64,000 nucleotides of DNA from Segatella copri (GCF_019249655.2 NZ_CP137557.1:3952501-4016500); one strand, 5' to 3'. Shown: positions 18,292 to 27,295, counted from the stretch's first letter. Notes: generated by a model from the sequence alone, not told the origin. A program made the numbers and translations.

Positions 18292-19494
18292 TTATGCAGG
18301 GCATCCGCTCAAATCCTCTTCATCCATATACTGGCTGAGAACTCGTGCGATGCGAATCAACCCCTGCATCAGGGTCTTGCGAGGACAGGCGATGTTGAGG
18401 CGCAGGTAGCCCTGACCAGCCTTTCTGCCATACATCGTACCGCTGTTGACGAACACCTTGCCGTCATTCATCAGCTTTTCGTAAGCCTCGTCGCTTGATA
18501 ACTCGAATGGCAGGATGTCGAGCCAAACCAGATAAGTGCCCTCAAGACGGGTAACGCGAACCTGCGGCAACTCAGAATTGAAGAATTCCTTTACAGCCTG
18601 ATAGTTCTCGTAGAGATATTGGTTCAGTTCGTCGAGCCATTCCTCACCCTCGTTGTAGGCAGCCTGGAGAGCGATGACACCGAATGGATTAACATCACAT
18701 ACTTCGTTGATGTTGATGGCACGGTTGATGCGGCGGCGCAATGCTGCATCCGGACAGATGATGTTGGCAATCTGGAGTCCGGCAATATTGAATGGCTTTG
18801 AAGGTGAGTTCAGTACCACACAGTTGTCACGGCAAGCTCCGCTGATGCTTGCAAATGGAGTATACTGGTAGCCTGGCATGATGAGTTCGCAATGGATTTC
18901 ATCTGCGATGACCTTTACCCCGTGCTTGAGACAGATGTCGTTCATTCGCTCCAGTTCCTCTTTCTTCCATACTCTTCCAGCTGGGTTGTGAGGGTTGCAG
19001 AGAATAAAGGCGGTTGTCTTCTCGTCGGCACACTTGCGCTCGAAATCCTCGAAATCGATTTCGTAGGTGCAGTTGCCCACACGCTTCAATTCATTTTCCA
19101 CTACTTCGCAGCCACTGTTGGTAATGCATGAGAAGAAACAGTTGTACACTGGAGTCTGCACTAAAACCTTCTCGCCTGGCATGCAGATTGCCTTCAGGCA
19201 GCAGGAGATGGCTGGCACTACGCCCGAAGTATAGAGAATCCAGTCTTTCTCGATGTTCCACTGGTGGCGGCGTGCGAACCAGCTGATGATAGCCTCGTAA
19301 TAAGAATCCGGTACGAGGGTGTAGCCGAAGATGCCGTGAGCCACGCGCTTCTGCAGAGCTTCGATGATGCAGGGAGCAGTCTGGAAATCCATATCGGCTA
19401 CCCACATCGGAATAACGCCGTCTTCCTTTACCAGATCCCATTTGTAGGAATTGGTGCCGCGGCGTTCGATGATTTCATCAAAATTGTATTTCAT
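18292..19494 (-). CDS. MalY/PatB-type PLP-dependent C-S lyase
   Basis: A 400-residue fold-type I aminotransferase-like protein. The PLP lysine is K233 (SPSKPFNIAGL), with D198 (VIADEIH) and N170 (NPHNPAGR) as other cofactor contacts. The N-terminus MKYNFDEIIERRGTNSYKWD and WVADMDFQTA are typical of MalY/PatB cystathionine beta-lyases, which release thiols from cystathionine or cysteine conjugates. It may act in methionine synthesis or cysteine degradation. It is upstream of the nitroreductase gene, suggesting a small two-gene operon. Confidence 0.92.
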   Translation of the reverse strand: MKYNFDEIIERRGTNSYKWDLVKEDGVIPMWVADMDFQTAPCIIEALQKRVAHGIFGYTLVPDSYYEAIISWFARRHQWNIEKDWILYTSGVVPAISCCLKAICMPGEKVLVQTPVYNCFFSCITNSGCEVVENELKRVGNCTYEIDFEDFERKCADEKTTAFILCNPHNPAGRVWKKEELERMNDICLKHGVKVIADEIHCELIMPGYQYTPFASISGACRDNCVVLNSPSKPFNIAGLQIANIICPDAALRRRINRAININEVCDVNPFGVIALQAAYNEGEEWLDELNQYLYENYQAVKEFFNSELPQVRVTRLEGTYLVWLDILPFELSSDEAYEKLMNDGKVFVNSGTMYGRKAGQGYLRLNIACPRKTLMQGLIRIARVLSQYMDEEDLSGCPA

Positions 19495-19557
19495 ATTTGT
19501 TTTCTATCTATATTATTTCTTCATTGCCCGTAGGATAAATCTCTTTTTCCTTAATCT

Positions 19558-19653
19558 AAATCTCCGTTCATAAGCTTTGAACGTATGTTCAAAGCCTTTG
19601 AACTTACATTCAAAGCTTTTGAATGTAAGTTCAGAGCTTATGAACGGAGATTT
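19558..19653. repeat. Nested palindrome with two internal hairpins
   Basis: The outer arms 19558-19582 and 19629-19653 match in 24 of 25 positions. Inside are two perfect hairpins: GTTCAAAGCCTTTGAAC (19587-19603) and a 12-base stem with GCT loop (19603-19629) that can extend to about 16 base pairs by borrowing from the outer arm. The TTCAAAG/CTTTGAA motif recurs throughout. It lies between the malY-type gene start and the DUF3737 gene end. It may be a cruciform-forming mobile repeat, a regulatory structure or a strong 3' end stem. Confidence 0.85.
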
Positions 19654-19734
19654 CTCCTAATACTAAGAACATTTTTCCTTAATGGCAATGCTTATTTTAT
19701 TTAAGAGAATACAGAATCGCAATGAATGCTTCTG

Positions 19735-20589
19735 CTATTTCGAATGGTCGATGATTTCACATGCTCCCTTTGGGGCCTTGGCAAACTCGGTGTAGGTTAC
19801 GCTTCCCACTTCGTCTGCCTCGATTCTTCCGGAAATTGGGTTCTTGATATTGGTAATGCTTCCCTTGATGTGCGCATCGATATTGGTACAATCTTCAAAG
19901 GCACGGTCGCATTCCTTGTCAAAGGTGCAATCCTCCAATGTCACATGATCCATATAGCAGAGAGGCTGCTCGCCGCTGATGTGGCAACGCACCAGCTTGA
20001 TGTTCTTGCTGTGCCAGGCGAGATATTCGCCATTCAGTTCTGAATCATAAACCGTCACATTCTCGCATTCCCAGAAACTATCCTTGGTAGTAATCTTGGC
20101 ATGGTGAATCTCCACGTTGCTGCAGTATTGGAATACATACTTGGAATCGCTTTCCAGTCCATCTACATAGATATTCTTGGAGAACATGAATGGATAGGTG
20201 CCGTCGTGGAGCTTTACGTTCTTCAGTTTCAGTCCGTCAACTTTCCAGAAAGTCTCGTCAGCATCGGTGAGGTTCACATTCTCCAGTTCCAGGTTCTTCA
20301 TCTCGCGGAAGAATTTTGGACCATCGATGGTGCAGTCCTTCATTACCATATTATCACTATACCAGATGGCAGAACGGCTTTCTGGAGCGAAGTAGCAGTC
20401 TGTGATAAGGGAACCATCCACATGCCACCAAGGGTATTTGCCATAAAACTTGGAGTTATGGCATTCTATGCTCTTGCAGCACTTGATGCCCGACTCGCCA
20501 TCTGTAATCGTAATATCTTCCAGGCGTACGTCATGCGCACCAAAAAGAGGGCGTTCACCGCCGAATGATTTGTTCTTTATCAGTTCCAT
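19735..20589 (-). CDS. DUF3737 family beta-helix protein
   Basis: A 284-residue protein with a repeated pattern of about 20 residues (short beta strands with conserved Asn, Cys, aromatic and charged turns), as in right-handed beta-helix proteins. The opening NKSFGGERPLFGAHDVRLED and features such as ESRSAIWYSDNMVMKDC match DUF3737 as I remember it. No signal peptide or membrane helix is visible, so it is probably cytoplasmic. No reaction is established. It has its own -7 box and no operon partner. Confidence 0.85.
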   Translation of the reverse strand: MELIKNKSFGGERPLFGAHDVRLEDITITDGESGIKCCKSIECHNSKFYGKYPWWHVDGSLITDCYFAPESRSAIWYSDNMVMKDCTIDGPKFFREMKNLELENVNLTDADETFWKVDGLKLKNVKLHDGTYPFMFSKNIYVDGLESDSKYVFQYCSNVEIHHAKITTKDSFWECENVTVYDSELNGEYLAWHSKNIKLVRCHISGEQPLCYMDHVTLEDCTFDKECDRAFEDCTNIDAHIKGSITNIKNPISGRIEADEVGSVTYTEFAKAPKGACEIIDHSK

Positions 20590-20627
20590 ATTTTCTTTTA
20601 TCCTTTCTTGATTATTATTTCTGTTTG

Positions 20628-20635
20628 CAAAAATA
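20628..20635 (-). promoter_or_regulatory. -7 box of the DUF3737 gene
   Basis: On the minus strand this reads TATTTTTG, matching TAnnTTTG, 38 bases before the ATG. No -33 box is seen at normal spacing. Confidence 0.5.
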
Positions 20636-20732
20636 CAAAAATAATGCCAAAGTCGTATAACCTAAGATACTGAAAAATGTAACTATTTGGCGTATTTGCC
20701 GAGAATAGGGCATTTGGGATGGATGAGAAATC

Positions 20733-20772
20733 AAAAAAAGGCTGAATCATGAAGCATTTTCACGATTCAGCC
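20733..20772 (-). terminator. Terminator of mdh
   Basis: 20740-20751 pairs with 20761-20772 (GGCTGAATC core) with a G.U wobble on the minus-strand transcript, followed by a T7 run in that direction. It lies 38 bases past the mdh stop. Confidence 0.85.
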
Positions 20773-20809
20773 CTTATCGAGTTAACTTCTAAAAATCCGA
20801 AGTGGAGAA

Positions 20810-21802
20810 TTACAAGTTAGGGTTCATCTCTTTCCACTCAGCTACTGGAGGAACGATGCCAAGCTCTACGATCTCATCGCGCATCTTGCAAAGGTGCTCG
20901 TAAGACTTAGCGAGGCTAGCGAGCTCTTCTTCTGTACCTGTAGGCTCTGTGAAGTGAACACCAGTCTTGTCGATAGTAGTAGGCATAGCCATCATTACGT
21001 TCTTGAAGCCGCACTTGTCGCACTTAACGTAGCAACCTGCTGGCAATGTGAACTTCTCGCCACCCATAGCAGCCTCGATCATCTTAACAGCGTTGTAAGC
21101 TGGGCTCTGGAATGAAGAACGGCCACGGAGCTTGATGATGTTAGAACCACCCTGTACTGTGTGGTGCTTGATCTCCTCCCAACGCTCGTCAGAAAGACCC
21201 ATCTCAGACAATGGCTTGCCGTCAACCTTAACCTGAGAAGCGAATACTGCCATCTGCTCGCCGTGACCACCGTAAGTGTGAGCACCAGTAACCTTATCCT
21301 GCTGTACACCGAATTCGAGAGCCAAAGCCTGCTGCAAACGGGTAGAGTCGAGAGCTGCGAGTGAAGTCAACTGATTTGGCTTCAAACCAGAGTGGATGAG
21401 GGCTGTCAAAGCTGTAACGTCTGCTGGGTTGAAGATAACAACTACGTGCTCAACCTCTGGGCAGTACTTCTTGATGTTGTCACCGAACTCAGCGGCGATC
21501 TTGCAGTTACCCTTGAGGAGGTCCTCACGAGTCATACCCTCCTTACGAGGAGCACCACCTGAAGAAATAATATATTTAGCACCAGTGAAAGCCTCCTCAG
21601 GATTTACTGTATAAGTAACGTTTACGCCTGGGAATGCGCACTGCTGAATCTCATCGAATACACCATGTACACCTGGCTCGAAGATATCATAAAGACAGAT
21701 GTTTGGAGTAAGACCGAGCATCAAAGCGCTCTGTACCATGTTAGAACCGATCATACCGCCTGCACCGACGATAACGAGTTTGTCATTTGTTAAAAATTCC
21801 AT
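20810..21802 (-). CDS. mdh: Malate dehydrogenase
   Basis: A 330-residue NAD-dependent dehydrogenase interconverting malate and oxaloacetate. The dinucleotide motif GAGGMIG is at 13-19. Catalytic residues of the LDH/MDH family are visible: H180 (TYGGHGEQM), D152 and R155 (LDSTRL), and substrate arginines R86 and R92 (GGAPRKEGMTR). The usual NPVD element reads NPAD (125-128). In this phylum it belongs to the reductive branch from oxaloacetate toward fumarate and succinate, an inference from family physiology. It is monocistronic with a hairpin in its leader. Confidence 0.95.
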   Translation of the reverse strand: MEFLTNDKLVIVGAGGMIGSNMVQSALMLGLTPNICLYDIFEPGVHGVFDEIQQCAFPGVNVTYTVNPEEAFTGAKYIISSGGAPRKEGMTREDLLKGNCKIAAEFGDNIKKYCPEVEHVVVIFNPADVTALTALIHSGLKPNQLTSLAALDSTRLQQALALEFGVQQDKVTGAHTYGGHGEQMAVFASQVKVDGKPLSEMGLSDERWEEIKHHTVQGGSNIIKLRGRSSFQSPAYNAVKMIEAAMGGEKFTLPAGCYVKCDKCGFKNVMMAMPTTIDKTGVHFTEPTGTEEELASLAKSYEHLCKMRDEIVELGIVPPVAEWKEMNPNL

Positions 21803-21849
21803 AACTACAATATTTTATTTAAGATGTTTATAAATTTCTTGTCTATTGG

Positions 21850-21867
21850 GCTGCAAGCTCTTGCAGC
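21850..21867 (-). other. Hairpin in the mdh leader
   Basis: GCTGCAA (21850-21856) pairs perfectly with TTGCAGC (21861-21867) around a GCTC loop. It lies within the inferred 5' untranslated region of mdh, 48 bases from the ATG. It could stabilise the message or affect initiation; no function is proven. Confidence 0.55.
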
Positions 21868-21932
21868 TTTTGTTTTGTGGAAAGTCATCGGATAAAAAGA
21901 CCGTAAATCTCGCTCTTTTGGCTTTCCGACCG

Positions 21933-21940
21933 CAAAATTA
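21933..21940 (-). promoter_or_regulatory. -7 box of mdh
   Basis: On the minus strand this reads TAATTTTG, matching TAnnTTTG, about 130 bases before the mdh ATG. The -33 box is not clear. Confidence 0.55.
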
Positions 21941-21980
21941 CTAAAAAGTAATGTAAAACGTGCATTTATTTCCGCTTAAA

Positions 21981-22012
21981 TTTGTGATTAATTCTTAAAA
22001 TTCGTATCTTTG
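21981..22012 (+). promoter_or_regulatory. Promoter of the aminopeptidase P gene
   Basis: TTTG (21981-21984) and TATCTTTG (22005-22012) are separated by 20 bases, a full Bacteroidota promoter. Confidence 0.85.
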
Positions 22013-22106
22013 TAATCTCTAACTAGCAAAATGCCATATTTATTTCTCTTTCCAGGGGAATTTATGGCTGTAAAAATGAAATGTATAATTATAATAATGT
22101 GTATTC

Positions 22107-23894
22107 ATGAACAATATTAATCAAAGATTGGCAAGCTTGAGGGAAGTGATGAAGCGCGAACATCTTGCTGCGTTCATCTTCCCTAGTACGGATGCTCACC
22201 AGAGTGAGTATGTGGCAGACCATTGGTTGGGTAGGGCTTGGATTTCAGGCTTCAACGGTTCGGCAGGAACTGCCGTGGTTACCATGACTTCTGCTGCGCT
22301 GTGGACCGACTCCCGCTATTTCCTTGCGGCAGAAGAACAGTTGCATGGAACTGAGTTCCAGTTGATGAAGCTGAGAATTCCGGGAACTCCTTCTATTGCT
22401 GAGTGGCTGGGAAAGGAGTTGGCTGATGTTGCTTCTCCTGAAGTGGGATTGGATGGATGGGTGAATTCCTATGCTGCAACCTCTAGCTTGATTTCAGATT
22501 TGCGCAAGGCAGGAGGTGTCACGATGCGTACTAACCTGGATCCTTTGGCGGAAATATGGAAAGACCGTCCTTCTATTCCTGAGAATCCGGTAGAAATCCA
22601 GCCTTTGGAATATGCAGGCGAAGATGCAACTTCTAAAATCCAGCGCATCAGAAAGGCTTTGAGAACTTATCATGCTGACGGCATGCTGGTTTCCGCCTTG
22701 GATGATATCGCATGGACCTTGAACCTGCGTGGCACGGATGTGCATTGTAATCCTGTGTTTGTTAGCTATCTCCTGATAGCGTCCGATAAGGTGTCTCTTT
22801 TTGTGGATGAGGCTAAGGTGAGCGCCGAGGTGCGTGCTTATCTTGTGGCTCATGGCGTATCCCTATATAATTATAATAAGGTGGAAGATGGGTTGAAGGA
22901 GTATTCGGAGTATAATATTCTTCTGGATGCCAATGAAACCAACTATTATCTCTGGAAGACGGTAAGATGCCAGGAAATAGTGGCTAAGACTTCTCCTATC
23001 CCGGCAATGAAGGCTGTGAAGTGCGAGGCTGAAATTGCGGGCTATCGCAGAGCGATGCTTCGTGATGGCGTAGCCATGGTTAAATTCCTGAAATGGCTGG
23101 TTCCGGCTGTTGAGGCTGGAGGACAGACGGAGATGTCTATCGACAGGAAGTTGACCTCCTTGCGTGCAGAGCAGGATCTGTTCCGTGATATTTCCTTTGA
23201 TACGATTGCAGGCTACCAGGCCCATGGTGCCATTGTTCATTATGAAGCTTCAGCCGAAACGGATGCACCGCTGAAGCCGGAAGGACTTTTGCTCTTGGAT
23301 TCGGGTGCTCAATATCAGGATGGAACCACGGATATTACCCGCACCATAGCCCTGGGACCGGTGACAGAGGAAATGAAGCATATCTATACTCTGGTTCTCA
23401 AGGGACACATTCAGCTGGAATTGGCAAAGTTCCCTGATGGCGCTTCCGGAACCCAGCTCGATGCACTGGCAAGAGAGTGTATGTGGAGAGAAGGACTCAA
23501 CTTCCTGCATGGCACGGGACATGGAGTAGGTTCTTATCTGAATGTGCATGAGGGACCTCATCAGGTTAGAATGGAATATATGCCAGCTCCGCTTCGTGCC
23601 GGTATGACTGTGACGGATGAACCGGGTCTTTATCTGGCAGGCAAGTTTGGTGTGAGAATAGAGAACACCCTGTTGATTAAGGACTATATGGAGACGGAGT
23701 TCGGTAAATTCCTGCAGATGGAATCTCTTACGCTCTGTCCGATAGATACGGCCCCTATTGACGTGGATATGCTGCTTCCTGAAGAATTGAACTGGCTGAA
23801 CAGCTATCATGCTGAAGTTTATGCAAAATTGGCTCCTTATCTTGATGAAGAAGAGCAAATTTGGCTGAAAAATGCGACAAAACTCATAAAATGA
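22107..23894 (+). CDS. M24B family Xaa-Pro aminopeptidase
   Basis: A 595-residue metallopeptidase that removes N-terminal residues before proline. The length and two creatinase-like N-terminal domains plus a C-terminal pita-bread domain match the long eukaryotic-like XPNPEP1 form rather than the shorter PepP of E. coli. All five metal ligands are visible: D398 (LDSGAQYQ), D409 (GTTDITRT), H472 (GTGHGVGS), E505 (TDEPGLY) and E519 (RIENTLL). No signal peptide is seen. It has a full promoter of its own and is divergent from mdh. Confidence 0.95.
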   Translation: MNNINQRLASLREVMKREHLAAFIFPSTDAHQSEYVADHWLGRAWISGFNGSAGTAVVTMTSAALWTDSRYFLAAEEQLHGTEFQLMKLRIPGTPSIAEWLGKELADVASPEVGLDGWVNSYAATSSLISDLRKAGGVTMRTNLDPLAEIWKDRPSIPENPVEIQPLEYAGEDATSKIQRIRKALRTYHADGMLVSALDDIAWTLNLRGTDVHCNPVFVSYLLIASDKVSLFVDEAKVSAEVRAYLVAHGVSLYNYNKVEDGLKEYSEYNILLDANETNYYLWKTVRCQEIVAKTSPIPAMKAVKCEAEIAGYRRAMLRDGVAMVKFLKWLVPAVEAGGQTEMSIDRKLTSLRAEQDLFRDISFDTIAGYQAHGAIVHYEASAETDAPLKPEGLLLLDSGAQYQDGTTDITRTIALGPVTEEMKHIYTLVLKGHIQLELAKFPDGASGTQLDALARECMWREGLNFLHGTGHGVGSYLNVHEGPHQVRMEYMPAPLRAGMTVTDEPGLYLAGKFGVRIENTLLIKDYMETEFGKFLQMESLTLCPIDTAPIDVDMLLPEELNWLNSYHAEVYAKLAPYLDEEEQIWLKNATKLIK

Positions 23895-23925
23895 AGGGGT
23901 TAAAGCAAAAAAAACGTCTAATTTC

Positions 23926-23956
23926 TTGGTTATCTGAAAAATAAGATGTAATTTTG
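23926..23956 (+). promoter_or_regulatory. Promoter of rpsU
   Basis: TTG (23926-23928) and TAATTTTG (23949-23956) are separated by 20 bases. The rpsU ATG is 77 bases downstream. Confidence 0.8.
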
Positions 23957-24033
23957 CACCCGCAAATTGTGGCAGTATGCCCTTTTCGCTAGAAATAACA
24001 TAAGTTTAACATAATAAATTAAAAAGCAAAAAA

Positions 24034-24225
24034 ATGATTATTGTACCAGTTAAGGACGGTGAGAACATCGAGAGAGCTCTCAAGAAGTTTAAGAGAAAGT
24101 TTGAAAAGACAGGTGTTGTTAAGGAGTTGCGTGCTCGTCAGCAGTACGACAAGCCATCTGTTTTGAAGCGTCTCAAGATGGAACACGCCATCTACGTACA
24201 GCAGTTGCGCGCTAACGAGGAGTAA
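24034..24225 (+). CDS. rpsU: 30S ribosomal protein S21
   Basis: A 63-residue basic protein of the small subunit, starting MIIVPVKDGENIERALKKFK as in Bacteroidota S21. It helps initiation through contact with the 3' end of 16S rRNA. It has its own promoter and a short leader, and is separated from xerC by a small hairpin and the xerC promoter. Confidence 0.97.
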   Translation: MIIVPVKDGENIERALKKFKRKFEKTGVVKELRARQQYDKPSVLKRLKMEHAIYVQQLRANEE

Positions 24226-24227
24226 TT

Positions 24228-24245
24228 TTCCTCTTTTTTGAGGAA
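24228..24245 (+). terminator. Short hairpin after rpsU
   Basis: TTCCTC (24228-24233) pairs with GAGGAA (24240-24245) around a T6 loop, three bases past the rpsU stop. It is small and lacks a T tail, so termination would be weak. Confidence 0.4.
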
Positions 24246-24269
24246 TAATATTAAAAAAACCTCAAAAAA

Positions 24270-24301
24270 TTTGGTAGTTTCAAATAATTTTCGTACTTTC
24301 G
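24270..24301 (+). promoter_or_regulatory. Promoter of xerC
   Basis: TTTG (24270-24273) and TACTTTCG (24294-24301, one mismatch to TAnnTTTG) are separated by 20 bases, ending 28 bases before the xerC ATG. Confidence 0.7.
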
Positions 24302-24329
24302 TTGCCGAAAAGAAATAAGTGCAACTAGT

Positions 24330-25214
24330 ATGTTGAATGTAGACAAGTTTTTGGATTACTTGAGTAGCGAACTGAATAGGTCGCAACAGACGGTGGAAAG
24401 CTATCGGGATGATTTAAAACACTTCGAGAAGTTTGCCAAAGACTTGTCTGATTCGTTCTCCTGGGAGACCGTTGATTCCGACATGGTTCGGGATTGGATG
24501 GAAAGCATGATGGATAAGGGAAATTCAGCAGCCACGGTCAGTAGACGACTCAGTGCTCTGAAAACTTTCTATCGGTTTGCTCTGGCAAGACGCTATGTTG
24601 AGTCAGACCCAGTGTATAGCATCAAGGGACCTAAGAAGGAAAAGCCACTTCCGCAGTTCGTTAAGGAAAGCGAGATGGATGAACTCCTCGACAGGCAGGC
24701 ATGGGGCGATGATTATAATAATGTACGTGCGCGTACTATTATAATATTGTTTTATGAAACCGGGATGCGATTATCAGAACTGGTTAATCTGGATGATAAA
24801 GATGTGAACTTCGTTACGTCGGAAATCAAGATTACCGGTAAGGGAAACAAACAACGTATAGTGCCATTCGGCGACGAGCTTAAAAATACTCTTCTTGAGT
24901 TTAGACGGCTACGTGATGCAAGCGTGGAAGTGAAGACTCCTGCACTCGTAGTTTCTGATAAGGGAACTCGCATGAGTCCGTCGAAGGTTCAAGATATCGT
25001 GAGGAGTAACCTTTCAAGGGTCTGCTCGTTGAAGAAGAAAAGCCCGCATGTGCTGAGGCATTCATTTGCTACGGCAATGCTGAATCACCATGTAGGTATT
25101 GAAAATCTGAAAAAGCTGCTTGGGCATGCGAGCATCTCTACAACCGAGATCTACACGCATACAACGTTCGAGCAATTAAAACGAGTGTATAATGAAGCCC
25201 ATCCAAGGGCGTAA
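24330..25214 (+). CDS. xerC: Tyrosine recombinase XerC/XerD
   Basis: A 294-residue site-specific recombinase that resolves chromosome dimers at dif. The N-terminal SAM-like domain (about 1-90) precedes the catalytic domain with the complete active site R147 (TGMRLSEL), K171 (ITGKGNKQR), H240 and R243 (HVLRHSF), H266 (GHASISTTE) and Y275 (EIYTHTT). The fixed place between rpsU and hpf is the usual Bacteroidota chromosomal arrangement, so this is a housekeeping Xer and not an integrase of a mobile element. Whether C or D type cannot be told from this window alone. hpf follows after 23 bases. Confidence 0.92.
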   Translation: MLNVDKFLDYLSSELNRSQQTVESYRDDLKHFEKFAKDLSDSFSWETVDSDMVRDWMESMMDKGNSAATVSRRLSALKTFYRFALARRYVESDPVYSIKGPKKEKPLPQFVKESEMDELLDRQAWGDDYNNVRARTIIILFYETGMRLSELVNLDDKDVNFVTSEIKITGKGNKQRIVPFGDELKNTLLEFRRLRDASVEVKTPALVVSDKGTRMSPSKVQDIVRSNLSRVCSLKKKSPHVLRHSFATAMLNHHVGIENLKKLLGHASISTTEIYTHTTFEQLKRVYNEAHPRA

Positions 25215-25237
25215 CCTTTTAAAAATTGGAGGTCACT

Positions 25238-25537
25238 ATGGAAATTAAGATTCAGTCGATTCATTTCGACGCTACCGAGAAGTTACAGGCGTTTATCGAG
25301 AAGAAAGTCGCCAAGTTAGAAAAAACTTATGAAGATATACAGAAAGTAGAGGTGCAACTGAAGGTCGTTAAGCCAGCTACTGCTCTTAATAAGGAAGTTC
25401 ACTTGGAAGTTACGGTCCCAGGAACGACATTGTTCGTTGAGAAGACATGTGATACTTTTGAGGAGGGAATTGACCAGGCAGTGGACTCAATGAAGGTTCA
25501 ATTGACCAAATTTAAAGAAAAATCAAGAAATAGATAA
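25238..25537 (+). CDS. hpf: Ribosome hibernation-promoting factor (short form)
   Basis: A 99-residue HPF/RaiA (S30AE) family protein that binds the 30S A/P site region and inactivates ribosomes under stress. ATG 25238 is chosen over the in-frame TTG 25226 because the ribosome binding site GGAGG (25228-25232) lies just upstream of it, unusual in a phylum that often lacks Shine-Dalgarno sequences. Motifs include EIKIQSIHFDATEKLQAFIE and KKVAKLEKTYEDI. It is the short form without the dimerisation domain. It is co-transcribed with xerC. Confidence 0.9.
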   Translation: MEIKIQSIHFDATEKLQAFIEKKVAKLEKTYEDIQKVEVQLKVVKPATALNKEVHLEVTVPGTTLFVEKTCDTFEEGIDQAVDSMKVQLTKFKEKSRNR

Positions 25538-25553
25538 AAAAATCGCCGAAAAA

Positions 25554-25585
25554 TTTGGTGGATTCAAAAAAATGTAGTATCTTTG
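25554..25585 (+). promoter_or_regulatory. Promoter of the tRNA-tuf unit
   Basis: TTTG (25554-25557) and TATCTTTG (25578-25585) are separated by 20 bases, an exact Bacteroidota promoter about 53 bases before the first tRNA gene. Confidence 0.88.
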
Positions 25586-25637
25586 CAGCCGTTTTCCGAT
25601 AGGTCGAAAACTTAGCCGTAATGCGGCTGTGAAGATT

Positions 25638-25711
25638 GCCTCTTTAGCTCAGTTGGCCAGAGCACGTGATTTGTAATCTCGGGGTCGTTGGTTCGAATCC
25701 GACAAGAGGCT
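25638..25711 (+). tRNA. tRNA-Thr (anticodon TGT)
   Basis: Cloverleaf with acceptor GCCTCTT/AAGAGGC and anticodon loop TTTGTAA giving TGT, T loop TTCGAAT. The CCA end is not encoded (the following bases are CAAAG). Confidence 0.95.
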
Positions 25712-25728
25712 CAAAGGAAAAGAAAGTA

Positions 25729-25810
25729 GGGTGGTTACCAGAGTGGCCAAATGGGGCAGACTGTAAATCTGCTGGCTATGCCTTCGGTGGTTCGAATCCA
25801 TCACCACCCA
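25729..25810 (+). tRNA. tRNA-Tyr (anticodon GTA)
   Basis: Class II tRNA of 82 bases with a long variable arm. Acceptor GGGTGGT/ACCACCC with discriminator A, anticodon GTA in CTGTAAA, T arm GGTGG-TTCGAAT-CCATC. CCA is not encoded. Confidence 0.95.
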
Positions 25811-25822
25811 CTTCCTTGATAA

Positions 25823-25895
25823 GCGGAAATAGCTCAGTTGATAGAGCACTAGCCTTCCAAGCTGGGGGTCGCGGGTTTGAGCCCCGTTTTCCGCT
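25823..25895 (+). tRNA. tRNA-Gly (anticodon TCC)
   Basis: Acceptor GCGGAAA/TTTCCGC with discriminator T; anticodon loop CTTCCAA gives TCC. CCA is not encoded. Confidence 0.95.
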
Positions 25896-25908
25896 CAATG
25901 TTTTAAAT

Positions 25909-25980
<72 letters not shown>

Positions 25981-26006
25981 CTACTCAAATCCGAAAGGAT
26001 GGGTAG
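25981..26006 (+). other. GAAA-capped hairpin between tRNA-Thr and tuf
   Basis: CTACTC (25981-25986) pairs with GGGTAG (26001-26006); after an AA bulge, ATCC pairs with GGAT around a GAAA tetraloop. It starts at the base after the tRNA 3' end. No T run follows, so it is more likely a processing or stability element than a terminator. Confidence 0.6.
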
Positions 26007-26070
26007 AAAAGATTAAAAACAATATATTAATTAATTGATTATTCATTTATATAAATAAAAAGAAAAAGCT

Positions 26071-27267
26071 ATGGCTAAAGAAGAATTCGTGCGTACCAAA
26101 CCGCATGTAAACATTGGTACAATTGGTCATGTTGACCATGGTAAGACTACTCTTACTGCAGCTATCTCTAAGGTATTGAATGAGAAGCTCGGTACATCTG
26201 AGGCAGTTAAGTCATTCGATCAGATTGATAATGCTCCTGAGGAGAAAGAGCGTGGTATCACTATCAACTCTGCTCACATCGAGTATGAGACAGCAAAGCG
26301 TCACTATGCACACGTTGACTGTCCTGGACACGCTGACTATGTAAAGAACATGGTTACTGGTGCTGCTCAGATGGATGGTGCTATCTTGGTTTGTGCTGCT
26401 ACTGATGGTCCTATGCCACAGACACGTGAGCACGTACTTCTTGCACGTCAGGTAAACGTTCCTCGCTTGGTTGTTTTCTTGAACAAGTGCGATATGGTTG
26501 ACGATGAGGAGATGCTTGAGCTCGTTGAGATGGAGCTTCATGAGATCCTCGAGCAGTACGGTTATGAGGAGGATACTCCAATCGTACGCGGTTCTGCTCT
26601 CGGTGCTTTGAACGGCGTTGAGAAGTGGGTTAAGTCTGTTGAGAATTTGATGGACGTTGTTGACGAGTGGATCCAGGAGCCTGAGCGTGAGGTTGACAAG
26701 CCATTCTTGATGCCTATCGAGGATGTATTCTCAATCACAGGTCGTGGTACTGTTGCTACTGGTCGTATCGAGACTGGTCGTTGTAAGGTAGGTGACGAGG
26801 TTCAGTTGCTCGGTCTTGGTGAGGATAAGAAGTCTGTCATCACTGGTGTTGAGATGTTCCGCAAGGTACTCGCTGAGGGTGAGGCAGGTGATAACGTAGG
26901 TTTGCTTCTCCGTGGTATTGATAAGGCAGAGGTTAAGCGTGGTATGGTAGTTGTACACCCAGGTGCTATTACTCCTCACGATCACTTCAAGGCTTCTATC
27001 TACGTATTGAAGAAGGAAGAGGGTGGTCGTCATACACCATTCGGTAACAAGTATCGTCCTCAGTTCTATCTCCGTACTATGGACTGTACAGGTGAGATCA
27101 AGCTTCCAGAGGGAGTTGAGATGGTAATGCCTGGTGATAACGTAGAGATTGAGGTAGAGTTGATCTACAAGGTTGCTTTGAACGAGGGTCTCCGTTTCGC
27201 TATCCGTGAGGGTGGTCGTACAGTAGGTTCTGGTCAGATTACATCAATCCTTGACGATATCAAGTAA
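26071..27267 (+). CDS. tuf: Translation elongation factor Tu
   Basis: A 398-residue GTPase that delivers aminoacyl-tRNA to the ribosome. The G1 loop is GHVDHGKT (19-26), with DCPGHADY and NKCD nucleotide-binding motifs in order, then domains 2 and 3. [14 protein letters not shown] is the switch I region. It lies downstream of four tRNA genes with no promoter visible in the 90-base gap, so tRNA and tuf are probably on one transcript. A hairpin and tRNA-Trp follow. It is the only tuf gene in this window. Confidence 0.98.
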   Translation: MAKEEFVRTKPHVNIGTIGHVDHGKTTLTAAISKVLNEKLGTSEAVKSFDQIDNAPEEKERGITINSAHIEYETAKRHYAHVDCPGHADYVKNMVTGAAQMDGAILVCAATDGPMPQTREHVLLARQVNVPRLVVFLNKCDMVDDEEMLELVEMELHEILEQYGYEEDTPIVRGSALGALNGVEKWVKSVENLMDVVDEWIQEPEREVDKPFLMPIEDVFSITGRGTVATGRIETGRCKVGDEVQLLGLGEDKKSVITGVEMFRKVLAEGEAGDNVGLLLRGIDKAEVKRGMVVVHPGAITPHDHFKASIYVLKKEEGGRHTPFGNKYRPQFYLRTMDCTGEIKLPEGVEMVMPGDNVEIEVELIYKVALNEGLRFAIREGGRTVGSGQITSILDDIK

Positions 27268-27295
27268 TTTAGAATTTTCTAGATTTACTATATAA

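Larger units (their letters stand above)
21803..22106. other. Intergenic region between divergent mdh and aminopeptidase genes
   Basis: This 304-base gap holds the mdh leader (minus strand, with a hairpin at 21850-21867 and a -7 box at 21933-21940) and the promoter of the aminopeptidase gene (21981-22012) with a leader of about 95 bases. I see no coding sequence or RNA gene in it. Confidence 0.75.

Noticed and set aside
24330..25214. Tyrosine recombinase as a sign of a mobile element
   Set aside because: Its fixed place between rpsU and hpf, and the lack of attachment repeats or phage genes, point to the housekeeping Xer recombinase.
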